DNA from: Agapanthus africanus
Taxonomy: Eukaryota > Streptophyta > Magnoliopsida > Asparagales > Amaryllidaceae
DNA length: 64,000 bases
Direction: 5' to 3'
Assembly (NCBI GenBank): GCA_030015575.1
Contig: JASDDO010000006.1
Coordinates: 104,896,045-104,960,044, forward strand
Part shown: positions 10,940 through 22,414 of the stretch, piece by piece
Position numbering within the stretch: position 1 is the stretch's first letter
How the letters are laid out: each line of letters opens with the position of its first letter
The notes under the pieces: model-generated
Database searches by the model: none
What the model was told of the DNA's origin: nothing
Seen by the model: only the letters and a program-made list of their open reading frames with translations
Translations under genes and position numbers: made by a program

Positions 10940-12819
10940 TGATTGATCGTTTCTTTGTGTGTCGGTTTAGAAAATGAATAGAAATCACAATCAAAGAATT
11001 ATTTGACCGCAATCAATAACGATGTCGGTTTGTAGCGCATTAGTGAGTGTGGATCGTCCACAGGGATTGTGTTATTCGTTCGTATTTTGTTTTGTTTGAA
11101 TCGAAAATTTAATAGAAAAGAAAAGAAAAAATGATTCAAGATTTATATCGATGAATTTCAGGAATCAACTAGTCTAATCAAGAATCAAGAAAGCGATAAA
11201 CATCAAGAATCAAGTATTGATAGAATTCCAATCGATTTAAGTTTCAAGATTTGAAGAAAAACTTGTAGGAATCGATTAGATCGTAGATGTGAAGAAGATT
11301 CGAAATTACGATTTCTTATCCATTAACAAATTGATGCTAAATCGATGTAGATTCATCGAGGATCAAGGATCTTGCGAAGAATTAGGGTTCCTCATCCTAT
11401 CCATTGTCCTTTCGATGAATCACATTCACTAGAAAGCTTCTAGGAAATCGAATGATCGATTGTTGATCTCTAGATCGTGCGAAAAGAATCAAGAACGTAT
11501 TTCGCATCGATCTAGATCATCGATCATTCAATTTTCAAGAATTTACAATTGTTATAAGACTTAAGAAAACGTTTAAAGATTCGTCAACATCATCATTCTA
11601 CAATCGTTTTGATTCCTCCACGAGCGTAGTTTTATTCAAGCATCATCACGAAGAATTCATTCAAGAATTGAATACGAATCATAATGCTCGAATTGAAATA
11701 TAAGCAAGTTTAAAGAATCTTCACCTTTATTATATTAACAATTAGTTACAACTCTCAAGAACTACAAGAGGAAGGAAGTTTGATCGTCGAATCTAGCGTC
11801 GCTCGGCTCCTTGAGTCGTGGATCGGCTTGGATCTCGTGCTCCGTTGAAGTCCGGCTTCGCTTTTGAAAGATCGTTGAAGACTTGCTTTGCTAGAACTCA
11901 AAGGATCTTGAATTTAGAGTTTCTTGATTGGATTAGGGTTAGGGTTTGGTGGTGGTAGGTGTTGGGTTGAAGAACTAGAGAGTGATTAGCTTTCAACAAC
12001 TAAAGATTATCCAATTTTGAACCCCCATTTCAAGAGAGGCCTAGGGTCTTTTTATAGGTTTCCCAAACCCTAGGTCTAGGTTTTGAATTTTGAATTTCCC
12101 TCCAAAAGGTTGTTATAGGGAGAGGCTTCTAGAAGTAGTTAGTTAGGGGCTTAGCTTCTACCTTAAGCTAGGAGGTTAGGGAGAAGGTTCTAGGCTCTTA
12201 ATGGAATTAGGGTGAAGCTTGTTGTGGAAGCTTGGGGTGTTTAGTTTAGAACCCTAAGGTTTGCTGATCTTGCAGAAAGTTCAGGAGCTTTCTGGAACTT
12301 GCAGAGGTTTAACGAAGTGTACACACTGAGGGAAGAGTACTGGTGCAGAGAGTGAGGGCTGACATGGCAGGGACGCCGCGGTTCCGCGGCGCAAGGCGGC
12401 TCCGGCCGCGGTTCCGCGGCCATGTGGCTTCTGTGGAGCTTCAGTCTTCACCTGTTGCTTTATTATGCCTTCAGGTGTACTTTCTGATATGTTTATTCCC
12501 TGCATTCCTTCCAGATCATTTCCAGATTTCAAATCCTTCAGTTGGCGTCTTTTTAACAGTCTTTGTTTCACAGATTTGGCCATTCTCCAGTAATTTCCTG
12601 CACAGACTTCGAAACACGAGTTGCGCAATAAAGGAATGATGCCATACTATGAAATACGGTCAATTTCCCTAGAAATTCCGGTTTAAAAGTCTAACACATG
12701 CAATTTGATATTTTACGTCTGTTTTGCTAATATGTGCTATATGAATGCCGAACACTTCTAGATGAGTGCAAATGATAGGGAAATTGCCGGTTTAAAGATA
12801 CAGTATTTTCGACTTATCA
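10940..12819 (-). repeat. Athila-1 3' LTR
   Basis: In the sense strand it runs from TGATAAGTCG at 12819 to CGATCAATCA at 10940 and is 1,880 bp. It matches the right LTR with scattered substitutions. It contains a TATA-like CCTATAAAAAG (12048-12058) and a GC-rich dyad (12375-12420). Frames here (12241-12639) are products of the GC-rich part and are not genes. Confidence 0.95.
12375..12420. repeat. GC-rich dyad, Athila-1 3' LTR
   Basis: Two copies of GCCGCGGTTCCGCGGC separated by 14 bases of GC-rich sequence. The unit is itself CCGCGG inverted around TT. It lies about 400-445 bases into U3. See the finding on the shared dyad. Confidence 0.9.
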
Positions 12820-12832
12820 AATTCCCCCAAAC
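12820..12832 (-). other. polypurine tract of Athila-1
   Basis: The sense strand reads AAGTTTGGGGGAATT immediately before the LTR start TGATAAG. A related motif (GTTTGGGGGAG) recurs at 14183-14192, just after the end of pol. Confidence 0.8.
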
Positions 12833-12924
12833 TTATTTTCGGTCATCTCGAGCGAACTGTTTTATTCAAAAGATATGGAGAAAATAAAGAAAGAGAAAAA
12901 ATAACTAGCACACTTTCGTAGGCA

Positions 12925-12960
12925 ACACGGTTGCACTGAGCACGTGCAACAAGCCTTTAA
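12925..12960 (-). other. conserved hairpin in the Athila 3' region
   Basis: GTTGCAC(TGAGCAC)GTGCAAC on the plus strand, with 7-bp arms. Athila-2 has TTGCAC(TGAGCTC)GTGCAA at the equivalent place (31448-31470), inside a block of about 140 bp that is well conserved between the two elements. Confidence 0.6.
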
Positions 12961-13956
12961 ACCTCTAGGTGTCCCTAGTTGGAGGAGTGTTGTCTCCTGA
13001 GGGTTTTCAGCGGAATGCACCCACAAAATCCAATAATAAAAGGAAGATCATGAAATTTACATTTAAAGAAAAGAATTGTAAAAGAAAAGCCTTGATATTT
13101 AGGGTTTCCAACTAAGCTAGCTTTTCGGTTGTCATGAGCCCTATCTTAATAGTCATGAAAAGATGTCAGAAATCACGTCCTCCCTCAATAAAACATCGTC
13201 TTTATTCTTCATTCCTATCTTTCTTCCAAACATCGATCATATAACCCTGCGTGTGTGTGAAGACATCCCTACACCCGGAGAATTCAATTCAAGCTATCAT
13301 ACTCTTGCCCATCAGCCTCAGTACTTTTTAATTAATGAATATTTAGATGAAATTGCTCACACACTTTCATGCGACCGTTAATACTTCTTGAGGTACTAAC
13401 CGACCGATTACTAATTTGCTTGCTTATTTGGTGTATTTTCCTCGTTTTGCACCACCTAATGCTTAGCAGTGACTCCCAGACCAGTTGGCCTTAGGGCACT
13501 AGGTGAAGAGGCACCCTCGCTATATTTTTTTATTGCTGCCTTGGCGATAACAAAACCAATGTCCATTTTTGTCACCATTTTATATTTTCTTCATTTTTTT
13601 ATTTCCTTCATACATCGGCTTTAAAACAAGAGCATTTCAAGGCATCCTCTACTATCCCGGGCTTCAAGACGTGTGTAAGTGCGAATAGCAGGGTATCAAC
13701 GTTCAAAATGTTTGGCTTCCAGAATAGAAACTAATTTTCAGACTTATTTTTATCCTCAGATTAGTGACGTCCTTCATCTTACTAACCCTTGGGACAACGG
13801 CTCATAACTACTTATTACTAGTTCGTATAAGAAAACTTCTAATTTTCTTGGTTTTCTTAAATTTCTCTAATCTCAAGGATATAATTTTTCATTATCTAAA
13901 CTTTTATTATCTTATTTATGTACAAAAAATGTTAAATATTAAAATATTTTTATACT

Positions 13957-14003
13957 TTGAAAATTTTAAATTTTTATGGGTTTTGAAAATTTTAAATTTT
14001 TAT
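13957..14003. repeat. 26-bp AT-rich tandem repeat
   Basis: TTGAAAATTTTAAATTTTTAT occurs at 13957 and again at 13983, a period of 26 bp. It is low-complexity sequence in the 3' region of Athila-1. Confidence 0.75.
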
Positions 14004-14090
14004 AGGTTTTTTAAAGAAATGTTTTGTGCTTATGCAAATGATATTCAAATGATGCAAAAATAAGCACAAATCTCATCCAAACTTGTTTTC

Positions 14091-14110
14091 AACAGTGTCC
14101 TCACTGTTGC
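14091..14110 (-). other. hairpin next to the end of pol, Athila-1
   Basis: CAACAGTG(TCCT)CACTGTTG, with 8-bp arms. Athila-2 has GACAGTG(TCCT)CACTGTC at 32668-32685. The base pair next to ACAGTG/CACTGT changes from A-T to G-C while pairing is kept. Confidence 0.6.
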
Positions 14111-14268
14111 AAACAGCTATATCTACAAAACCTGTAAGCCTGGGAGGAATTTATTAGTGGGGGCAAAATATATAAGTGAAGAATCTCCCCCAAACATATT
14201 CTATTCACTCACCTCCATTCAAAAGATGATGCAGTGATATGCATGACATGGGGTGAGACGGAGGAATT

Positions 14269-15498
14269 TTAATCCAAATAAAATGTCTCCTGTAAGAACA
14301 GGAGCTCCTCCGTGGGGTCAGTGGAAAAATACGGCTTTAGTCTATGTCCATTCACTATGAAAAATGTGCCGTTTTTAACATTTCCTACTTCTACTGCCCC
14401 GTGCAGGTATATAGACCGCACAACAAAAGGTCCTTTCCACCAAGATCGAAGCTTACCCGCGTGAAGGTGTAGTCGTGAATCATAAAGAAGGACTTGCTGA
14501 CCAGGTGAAAATGTTTTCCTCAAAATGTTTTTATCATGAAAAACCTTAGTCCTATTCTTTATGATTACCGCGTTATCATAAGCTTCATCGCGGAGTTCGC
14601 TTAGCTCATTTATTTGCAGCTTCCGAAAGGTGCAGGCTTGGTTTAGGTCAAAGTTGATTTCCTTAGTAGCCCACAATGCTTTATGCTCAATCTCGACAGG
14701 TAAGTGACATACCTTCCCAAACACTATCCTATATGGAGACATCCCTAGGTCGGTTTTAAATTCAGTTCGGAATGCCCAAAGAACATCCGTTAGTTTGGTC
14801 GACCAGTCTTTTCTATTCTTAACAACTGTCCTCTCCAAGATTTGTTTGTTATGTCTATTTGAAATCTCAGCCAGCCCGCTCGTTTGGGGATGATAGGGTG
14901 TAGAAAGTCTGTGGTTGATTGCGTATTTCCGCATCAGAGTCTCGAAAGACCTGTTGCAGAAATGTGTCCCATTATCGCTAATAATAGCTCGTGGGTGTCC
15001 AAATCGCGAAAATATATTCTCTTTTAAGAAATTCATGAAAACTTTCTTGTCAGTGCGACATGGAATGGCTTCAACCCACTTTGAGACGTAATCAACTGCC
15101 AGCAGTATGTACAGATTCCCAAAGGAGTTTGGAAAGGGACCCATAAAGTCAATGCCCCAAACATCGAAAATTTCAACAACTAAGATGGGTTGCTGAAGCA
15201 TTTCATTTCTCCGGGAAATTCTACCCGTGTACTGACATTGTGTACAGGTTTTGCAATAGTCGAATGCGTCCTTGAACAAGGTCGGCCAATAAAATCCGCA
15301 TTGCAAAACCTTCTCCGCCGTCTTTTTAGAACCGAAGTGACCCCCACAGGCCTGATCATGACAAAAAGAAAGAACACTCTTGAACTCTTCTTTCGGGACA
15401 CACCGGCGAATGATCTAATCAGGACAATACTTAAACAGATATGGATCATCCCAGTAAAAGTGTTTTACTTAGGATAGAAAACGGTGTTTGTCCTGTTT
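14269..15498 (-). pseudogene. Athila-1 integrase
   Basis: Integrase inserts the cDNA into the genome. The open part (14269-15306) holds the end of the HHCC zinc finger ([17 protein letters not shown]), the catalytic core with its three acidic positions ([19 protein letters not shown], and AEISNR), the WAFRT and YRIVFGK motifs, and the C-terminal GHRLKPYFS. Upstream (15307-15498) the same frame reads zinc-finger sequence through several stops: one at 15499-15501, and others where the Athila-2 homologue has Q codons (C-to-T changes). About 345 residues are open; the family domain with zinc finger is about 410. Confidence 0.9.
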
Positions 15499-17496
15499 TT
15501 ACCAATCGCTGGGTATAAGTCCCGTGACAAGATAGTTCACAATATCCCTGAACCAAGGTTCATTGGATACGCTCAAGAGTTGTTCGTCCGGAAACGAATC
15601 ATTGATCGACAGGGTCACAGGGGAAGAAGAGATGCGTGAAAGATGGTCGGCTACTATGTTTTCACATCCTTTCTTATCTTTGATAACAAGATCAAATTCT
15701 TGTAATAGAAGGATCCAACGTATTAGCCTACCATTTGCATCTTTCTTCGCCAGAAGCTGTTTCAGGGCGGAATGGTCAGTGTACACAACTATAGGAGAGC
15801 TAATCAAATAAGGCCTGAATTTTTCTAATGCAAATACAACTGCTAAAAGTTCTTTTTCGGTAGTTGTATAGTTGATTTGAGCATCATTCAGGGTCTTACT
15901 CGCATAATATATCACGTGTGGTATCTTTTCAATGTGCTGTCCTAAGACTGCACCTACTGCAAAATCGGATGCATCACACATCAGCTCAAAGGGGTAGTCC
16001 CAATTTGGAGACGATAGAACGGGGGCTGTAGTGAGGGAGTGTTTGAGTGAGTCGAAAGCTACCTCACAATCTGAGTCAAAGTGGAAGGCCGTATCCTTGG
16101 CCAAGAGAAGAGTTAAGGGTCTAGCAATTTTGCTAAAATCCTTAATGAATCTCCTATAAAAGCCCGCATGACCAAGGAAAGATCGAATGTCCTTGACGCT
16201 TTTGGGACAAGGAAGGTTTTGAATGACATCTATCTTAGCTCTGTCAACCTCAATGCCTTTCTGTGAAATAACATTTCCAAGCACAATTCCCCCTTGGACC
16301 ATGAAATGGCATTTACCCCAGTTCAAAGTTAAGTTCTTTTCTTTGCAACGACTAAGAACTGCGTCAAGATTCGATAGGCAATCAGAAAAAGAGTCTCCAA
16401 AAATCGAGAAATCGTCCATAAAGATGTCCAGAAAATTCTCTACCATGTCAGAGAATATCCCCATCAAACACCGCTGAAAGGTAGCGGGAGCATTGCATAA
16501 CCCAAAGGGCATGCGTCTATAAGCAAAGGTACCAAAAGGACAAGTAAAAGTGGTTTTATCTTGATCCTTTTTGGCTATGGGGACCTGATTATAGCCAGAG
16601 TATCCGTCCATAAAGCAATAATACTCTCGTCCAGCTAAGCGTTCCAGCATTTGATCAATGAAAGGTAGAGGAAAGTGGTCTTTCCTCGTGGCAGCATTGA
16701 GTTTTCTGTAATCAATAGAAACACTCCACCCAGTTTGGGCACGTATCTGAATCAACTCATTTGCCTCATTGGTAATAACAGTGATGCCGAATTTCTTAGG
16801 GACGACATGTATAGGACTCACCCATTGGCTATCGTAGATTGGGTATATAATACCATTATCAAGGCATTTGACGATCTCTTTCATCACCACTTGCTTCATG
16901 ACGGGATTCAACCGTCTCTGTGGTTCTCGGGTTGGTCTGGCATCATCCATCACATGTATATGATGTTCAACAATTAAGGAACTAATCCCTTTTCTGTCCA
17001 CCATAGTCCAACCAAATGCCTCTCTAATAGATCTCAATACCAATAAAAGTGCATTCTCTTGCTCTGATGTTAGAGAAGCGGATATGATAACCGGTAAAGA
17101 CTCATTCTCACCTAAATAATCATATTTAAGATGAGAAGGTAAAATTTTGAGATCTAATGCGGGCGGAGAAATAATAGAAGGTGGGATCATCGAGTGATTT
17201 TTGGAGTCACAAAGAAGCTCATAGCCTGTGAAAGATACAAACTCGGGTGGTGATAGGTCAGGAGTGTCGGACTCAAGTGTGAAAATGGTGTCCTCACTAA
17301 GATCATGTGCAAGATCAAACAGTGATGTGGTAGTGTCGTCGAGATCTGTAAAGCAAAGTTCCTCAACTCCACAACTTTCGGGAGTGATCTCGTTGACCGA
17401 GCACACATCAACAATATGAGCAGAGGGTTCTGATAGCTGACTTCCAACTTTGTAGATGTTTAGTTCAATGGTCATATTTCCAAAAGATAAGTTCAT
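15499..17496 (-). pseudogene. Athila-1 pol: reverse transcriptase and RNase H
   Basis: A 665-residue open frame. After about 220 variable, acidic residues comes the RT: RREPQRRLNP-like entry (about 195-205), [19 protein letters not shown] (about 265-285), [15 protein letters not shown] and the catalytic FMDDFSIFG (about 365). RNase H follows with [15 protein letters not shown] (about 515), [20 protein letters not shown] and VYTDHSAL, then ADHLSR. It stops at 15499 where Athila-2 reads on into the integrase zinc finger. The first methionine (17496) is internal; the true polyprotein started at gag. The protease upstream is in another frame because of the 14-bp duplication near 17574-17601. Confidence 0.92.
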
Positions 17497-17544
17497 TGAA
17501 CCATATCTACAGTTAATAACAGCATTGGAAGTGGCAAGGAAAGG

Positions 17545-17547
17545 TCA
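17545..17547 (-). other. nonsense mutation in Athila-1 (CGA to TGA)
   Basis: The sense strand has TGA where Athila-2 has CGA in the LGRPFLATS motif after the protease. A C-to-T change at a CpG is the usual result of deamination of methylated cytosine. Confidence 0.8.
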
Positions 17548-17573
17548 ACCCAAAATCACCGGAATTTGGCTCC

Positions 17574-17601
17574 GGTGGTTTGCTACCGGTGGTTTGCTAC
17601 C
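17574..17601. repeat. 14-bp tandem duplication causing a frameshift in Athila-1 pol
   Basis: GGTGGTTTGCTACC is present twice in a row. Athila-2 has only one equivalent, and removing one copy makes the two elements the same length over this stretch. Fourteen is not a multiple of three, so the protease (frame of 18164) and RT (frame of 17496) are separated by it. Confidence 0.85.
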
Positions 17602-18164
17602 GGTTGTGTATCAAGTACAATGAAGTCCACAGGGAATACAAATTCCCCGACCTTTATCAACACATCCTCTAGTTCACCCCTTGGTTTGGTGATTGAATGG
17701 TTTGCCATTTGGAGAGTGCAGTGAGCAGTTTTCAACTCTACAATCCCTAGCTGCTCATAGACAGAATATGGAAGCAGGTTAACACTAGCGCCAAGGTCCA
17801 AAAGAGCACGATTTATGTTTTTACCCCCAATAGAAATCGATATCGTAGGACATCCTGGGTCCTTATGTTTCTTTGGTAGCTGAGGGATAAAAGCAGTGCT
17901 AATATTATTAGACATGAAGACCTTCTTCGGCACTTGAGTCTTCCTCTTCCTAGTGCACAAGTCCTTAAGAATTTTCGTATAAGCGGGGACTTGTTGAATA
18001 GCATCTAGGAGAGGGATATTAATGTTAACCTGTTTGAACATTTCCATAATTTTCTCCATATGTGGACTCGATCTGTTACCCCTTAACCGATTCAGGTAAG
18101 GAGCTTTAGCAATAAGCGCTGGTCCATCATAGAAAGAAGGAAGTGGGGGTAGATTTGATCCCAA
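17583..18164 (-). pseudogene. Athila-1 aspartic protease
   Basis: A 193-residue open frame. It has a basic linker (about 1-75, including TRKRKTQVPKKVFM), then DPGCPTISISIGGKNINRAL and the active site LLDLGASVNLLPYSVYEQLG (about 133-152), with DLGA in place of the usual DT/SGA as in other Athila proteases. PRGELEDVLIKVGEF and FPVDFIVLD follow. Stops separate it from gag upstream (about 18165-18182). It is in the same frame as gag, so it was part of one gag-pol polyprotein. Confidence 0.88.
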
Positions 18165-18182
18165 AAGCGGAGTGGGGACCGT

Positions 18183-18665
18183 CTATTGAGAACTAGAAGG
18201 GCTATACTGAGGTGTCGAGCCTAGTGGGAAATGGAGAATAGGCTCGCGAGAAGGTGGTGAGGTAGAAGAACAAGGATCAGAAGTAGAAGTGTGTGTGTGA
18301 GAGAAGGTCTCAGCCGGGGTGTAATTGATAGGATTTTCAATATTATCAATTCCTTCCCCGACATGGTTATTCAGCACTCTTCCTGATCTCAACGTTGTGA
18401 CGGCATTTACATTGTAATGCCCAGGATTCGGTAGGGGTTGAGACGGAAGTTTCCCTTTTTCTCTCGCACTCATTTCGTCTTTAAGTCGTGCAATTTCAGC
18501 TTCCATCGATCTGATACTCTTAGCATGGGAAGCTGAGTTTTTCTTTATCTCACTGACGTAAGATCTAACCTAAGCCGAAACCTCTATGAAATTTGACAAG
18601 AGTGATTTCATGGTTTGTGTGAATTAAGAGAATTCGTCAGAACCGGTCATCTGCATAGGATTAGA
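18183..18665 (-). pseudogene. Athila-1 gag-protease linker
   Basis: Same frame as gag, broken by stops near 18560-18570 and at its end. The open part (18183-18506) has the ARLKDEMSAREKGKLPSQPL stretch and serine/proline-rich sequence. The equivalent in Athila-2 (about 36750-37260) is open and includes a coiled-coil-like segment before GKLPSQPLPNPGH. It has no catalytic motif and is probably a flexible spacer between nucleocapsid and protease. Confidence 0.75.
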
Positions 18666-19934
18666 CTACGCAGGAGTGTTGACCTGGTTTTGAAAATTTT
18701 GTGACTGGTAGGGGTGCTGAGTGAGTTGAAGTGGTTGCTGTTGTGGTGGAAGAGCCCTTTGGAAATTATTTTGGCTTGGAACCGTGTGTTGAGATTGTTG
18801 TTGGTTCCAAGAAAAATTCGGGTGATTCCTCCAACCCTGATTGTACGTGGATGAATATGGATCGTTTCTAGGTCTTTGAAATGCGGCATTTGTATGCTCG
18901 TGACCTTGAAACGCAGAGTTTAATGGACATTCTTCCGTTAAGTGAGAAGGATCAGAACAGCATCCACATACAGTTTTGGGGAGCGACATTGGGTTTAGGG
19001 AGGCTGCTGAAAATTTATGTTCTATGGCCTCGAGCTTCTTTTGCATTGCTGCCATCTCAGCTCGAACACCTATGGACACAACAATTTGGTGTACGCCACC
19101 CCTATTCAATGATTGGGTTCCACTCTCCCACTGTAGTGATTTTTCAGCGAACTCTTCTAAAAATTTCCAAGCTTCCCCATCATCCTTGGTCATAAAAGTG
19201 CCTTGACACATGTTTTCAAGGTTCTGTTTAGTGTTTGGGTTAATGCCCTCATATATGATTCGGCAAAGATCCCATCTCGGAATGCCGTGATGAGGACATT
19301 GAACTAAAAGATCCTTGAATCGTTCAAAGCATTTCGAGAATGGTTCAGTCGGAAGCTGGGTGAATTGATTTAGTTCGCTACGGATTCGAGCTGTCTTTTG
19401 CATAAGGTAAAATTTCTTAAGGAATGCCGCGACGAATTCTTCCCAATTCGTAATGGAATGTGCGGTAGTGTTATATAGCCACTTCTCGGCCATATCGCAC
19501 AAAGTAAATGGAAGAAGTCGTAGACGCGTAGCATCCACTGAAAGTTGTGACGTACCCATCATTGCGCATACGTTTTCAAATTTGGTGATGAAAACGTAAG
19601 CGTCTTCAGTCTCGAGTCCGTGGAATTTGGGTAAAAGGTTGATGTATTGGGATTTAATTTCAAAAATATCCCCGTTGGCTGGTGGAATGGATAAGCAGGT
19701 CGAAAGAGGACCTCGCAATGGATAGCACCTCTCTTGTAGAGAGATGCGGGGTGGATTCTGCGCACCAACGGACGGCGGCAGATTAGTGTTAAAGAAATTT
19801 GATGGACACGGATCCATCGGTGTGGGTGTGGTGGTGGGGAAAGAAGAAGTAAATGAAGAAATACCGACTTCGGAGTCGATAAAGGGTACGCGGACTAAAC
19901 GGGCACTAGAATCCGTGTCCAGCCTATCTTGCAC
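18666..19934 (-). pseudogene. Athila-1 gag
   Basis: A 422-residue open frame forming the structural capsid protein. An N-terminal variable part (about 1-95) is followed by the retrotransposon gag domain: LPKFHGLETEDAYVFITKF, CDMAEKWLYNTTAHSI, FVAAFLKKFY, and FERFKDLLVQCPHHGIPRW (about 100-275). A CX2CX4HX4C knuckle, CGCCSDPSHLTEEC, is near 325. A Q/N-rich tail ends at a TAG at 18666. The start methionine is about 980 bp downstream of the primer site. The matching Athila-2 gag begins at 38576 with similar sequence (SVRLVRVSLVPTD versus SARLVRVPFIDSE), which supports the start. Confidence 0.9.
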
Positions 19935-20910
19935 TAAAAAGTGTTAGTACAAGTGGCAGCGTGACTTATAATTAAGGGAAATGAATGAATGCGGTGTTTG
20001 TTTTGAAAAATGATACGAATTTTTTTTGAAAATATGATGCAAGCACAACAAATGCAACACACAAAACCATAATTCTAGGGGTCACCTAGGTCAAATCTCT
20101 AGACCGCTCCTAACTGCCAAAAGACAAGTCGCAGGATAAATCCTCCACTGCCTCTTTGTTTCTCCTGTGGCCAGGTAAGTGCCAGGTAAGTGGGAGGTTC
20201 TCCACTACGTAAGTAGTGGGCCTAATTAAGTAACCACTATTCTTCAACACACTTGCCTTAGACACCACAAGAGAAACGCGGATAAGCAATGAATTGCCCA
20301 CGGCCTTCTTCTGTCCGAAGTGAGCGCGACGGTCCTTAGAGTCATCTCTAGATATTTTTTAGTTAATGAGGGTCAATGCGGATGCAAATTATGTGATTTT
20401 TCGGGGCTTAGAAAGGGTAATGAACTCCCCACCTATTCTGGATTTGGTCATTGCCCCTTAATGTCCGTATTAATTATGCAAACAACCACAAAACCAAAAA
20501 CACGCACAATTTATTTTGCTTTTTGCGGCGCTGCGATTTTTGCAAAGAAACCTGCAGAAATTTGTTATTTGGAGCAGATAGAGAAGGAGATAAGAAAGTT
20601 AGAGACTCACGGAGAAAATTGTGTACAGAGGGAACTTCACATAGGCGCGGAACCGCCACAGGAGGGGGCTAGGGCCGCGGGTGCGAGGTCGTAGGTACTT
20701 CTCTCTGTACAAGTTTTTCACAACAAGCTGCTGTTAACCCCATGAGTCCTCTGGAATTTTCCAAATTTTTTTTCAATTGCACAGCAAGCTCCAGATTTCC
20801 TTGCAACAAACCACAACAAATCGTTTAGTGTTTTGCGCGAATTTTGATCTCAAAATTGTAATGGAATAAATCTTTCAATTCAAATTTCAATAAAGAACGA
20901 ATTACCGCGC
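19935..20910 (-). other. Athila-1 5' leader
   Basis: About 1 kb of untranslated leader between PBS and gag. Blocks near 20080-20300 and 20390-20470 are similar to the Athila-2 leader (38790-39150). A GC-rich dyad lies at 20644-20685. Antisense to transcription there are two CAGGTAAGT splice-donor-like sequences near 20172-20190, also present once in Athila-2, whose meaning is unknown. The frames at 20320-20694 are not conserved and are not called. Confidence 0.75.
20644..20685. repeat. GC-rich dyad, Athila-1 leader (degenerate)
   Basis: GGCGCGGAACCGCC followed by 15-16 bases and GGGCCGCGGGTGCG, about 225-265 nt downstream of the PBS in the sense direction. It is weaker than the LTR copy. Confidence 0.6.
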
Positions 20911-20930
20911 GATCCCCGGCAAAGGCGCCA
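20911..20930 (-). other. primer binding site, tRNA-Asp type
   Basis: The plus strand reads GATCCCCGGCAAAGGCGCCA. It equals the 3' end of plant tRNA-Asp (GUC) with one difference, so the minus strand is the PBS. tRNA-Asp priming is known for Athila elements. It is not a tRNA gene. Confidence 0.88.
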
Positions 20931-22040
20931 TTTGATTGATCGTTTCTTTGTGTGTCGGTTTAGAAAATGAATAGAAATCACAATCAAAGAATTATTTGAC
21001 CGCAATCAATAACGGTGTCGATTTGTAGCGCATTAGGGAGTGCGGATCGTCCACAGGAATTGTGCGATTCGTTCGTATTATGTTTTGTTTGAATCGAAAA
21101 TTTAATAGAAAAGAAAAGCAAAAATGATTCAAGATTTATATCGATGAATTTCAAGAATCAACTAGTCTAATCAAGAATCAAGAAAGCGATAAACATCAAG
21201 AATCAAGTATTGATAGAATTCCAATCGATTTAAGTTTCAAGATTTGAAGTAAAACGCATAGGAATCGATTAGATCCAAGATGTGAAGAAGATTCGAAATT
21301 ACGATTTCTTATCCATTAACAAATTGGTGCTAAATCGATGTAGATTCATCGAGGATCAAGGATCTTGCGAAGAATTAGGGTTCCTCATCCTATCCTTTGT
21401 CCTTTCGATGAATCACATTCACTAGATAGCTTCTAGGAAATCGAGTGATCGATTGTTGATCTCTTGATCGTGCGAAAAGAATCAAGAACGCATTTCGCAT
21501 TGATCTAGATCATCGATCATTCAATTTTCAAGAATTTACAAATGTTATAAGACTTAAGAAAACGTTTAAAGATTTGTCAATATCATCATTCTACAATCAT
21601 TTCTATTCCTCCACGAGCGGAGTTTTATTCAAGCATCATCACGAAGAATACATTCAAGAATTGAATACGAATCATAATGCTCGAATTGAAATATAAGCAA
21701 GTTTAAAGAATCTTCACCTTTATTATATCAACAATTAGTTACAACTCTCAAGAACTACAAGAGGAAGGAACTTTGATCGTCGAATCTAGCGTCGCACGGC
21801 CCCTTGAGTCGTGGATCGGCTTGAATCTCGTGATCCGTTGAAGTCCGGCTTCGCTTCTAAAGGATCGTTGAAGAGTTGCTTTGCTAGAACTCAAAGGATC
21901 TTGAATTTGGAGTTTCTTGATTGGATTGGGGTTAGGGTTTGGAGGTGGTAGGTGTTGGGTTGAAAAACTAGAGAGTGATTAGCTTTCAACAACCAAAGAT
22001 TAGCCAATTTTGAACCCCCATTTCAAGAGAGGCCTAGGGT

Positions 22041-22050
22041 CTTTTTATAA
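22041..22050 (-). promoter_or_regulatory. TATA box of Athila-1 5' LTR
   Basis: The sense strand reads TTATAAAAAG, about 765 bases after the LTR start and about 320 bases downstream of the GC-rich dyad. The 3' LTR copy reads CCTATAAAAAG. Confidence 0.6.
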
Positions 22051-22368
22051 GTTTCCCAAACCCTAAGTCTAGGATTTTGAATTTTGAGTTTCCCTCCAAA
22101 AGTTTGTTATAGGGAGAGGCTTCTAGAAGTAGTTAGTTAGGGGCTTAGCTTCTACCTTAAGCTAAGAGGTTAGGAAGAAGGTTCTAGGCTCTTAATGGAA
22201 TTAGGGTGAAGCTTGTTGTGGAAGCTTGGGGTGTTTTGTTTAGAACCCTAAGGTTTGCTGATCTTGCAGAATATTCAGGAGCTTTCTGGAACTTGCAGAG
22301 GTTTAATGAAGTGTACACACTGAGGGAAGAGTACTGGTGCAGAGAGTGAGGGCTGACGTGGTAGGGAC

Positions 22369-22414
22369 GCCGCGGAATCGCGGCGCAAGGCGGCTCCGGC
22401 CATGGTTCCGCGGC
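22369..22414. repeat. GC-rich dyad, Athila-1 5' LTR
   Basis: This is the homologue of 12375-12420 with four or five substitutions, all in or next to CCGCGG units. It is in U3, upstream of the TATA box. Confidence 0.85.

Larger units (their letters stand above)
12833..14268 (-). other. Athila-1 3' untranslated region, no env
   Basis: There is 1.4 kb between the INT stop and the purine tract with no sense-strand frame of note. Several blocks are shared with the same region of Athila-2 (31371-32819): a hairpin block around 12930-13020, a block around 13366-13410, and a hairpin near the pol end (14091-14110). An AT-rich 26-bp tandem repeat is at 13957-14003. The 72- and 99-codon plus-strand frames (13163-13381, 13764-14063) are not conserved as frames in Athila-2 and are not called. 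Confidence 0.75.

Noticed and set aside
13163..14063. 72- and 99-codon plus-strand frames in the Athila-1 3' region as an antisense gene
   Set aside because: The homologous part of Athila-2 has stops in the same frames, and the second is low-complexity AT-rich sequence.
20172..20190. Two CAGGTAAGT sequences resembling splice donors
   Set aside because: They lie antisense to Athila-1 transcription, one being a small tandem duplication; no exon or acceptor is apparent.
20911..20930. tRNA-Asp-like 3' end (also 39670-39688)
   Set aside because: Only the last 20 bases match and they lie next to an LTR; this is a primer binding site, not a tRNA gene.
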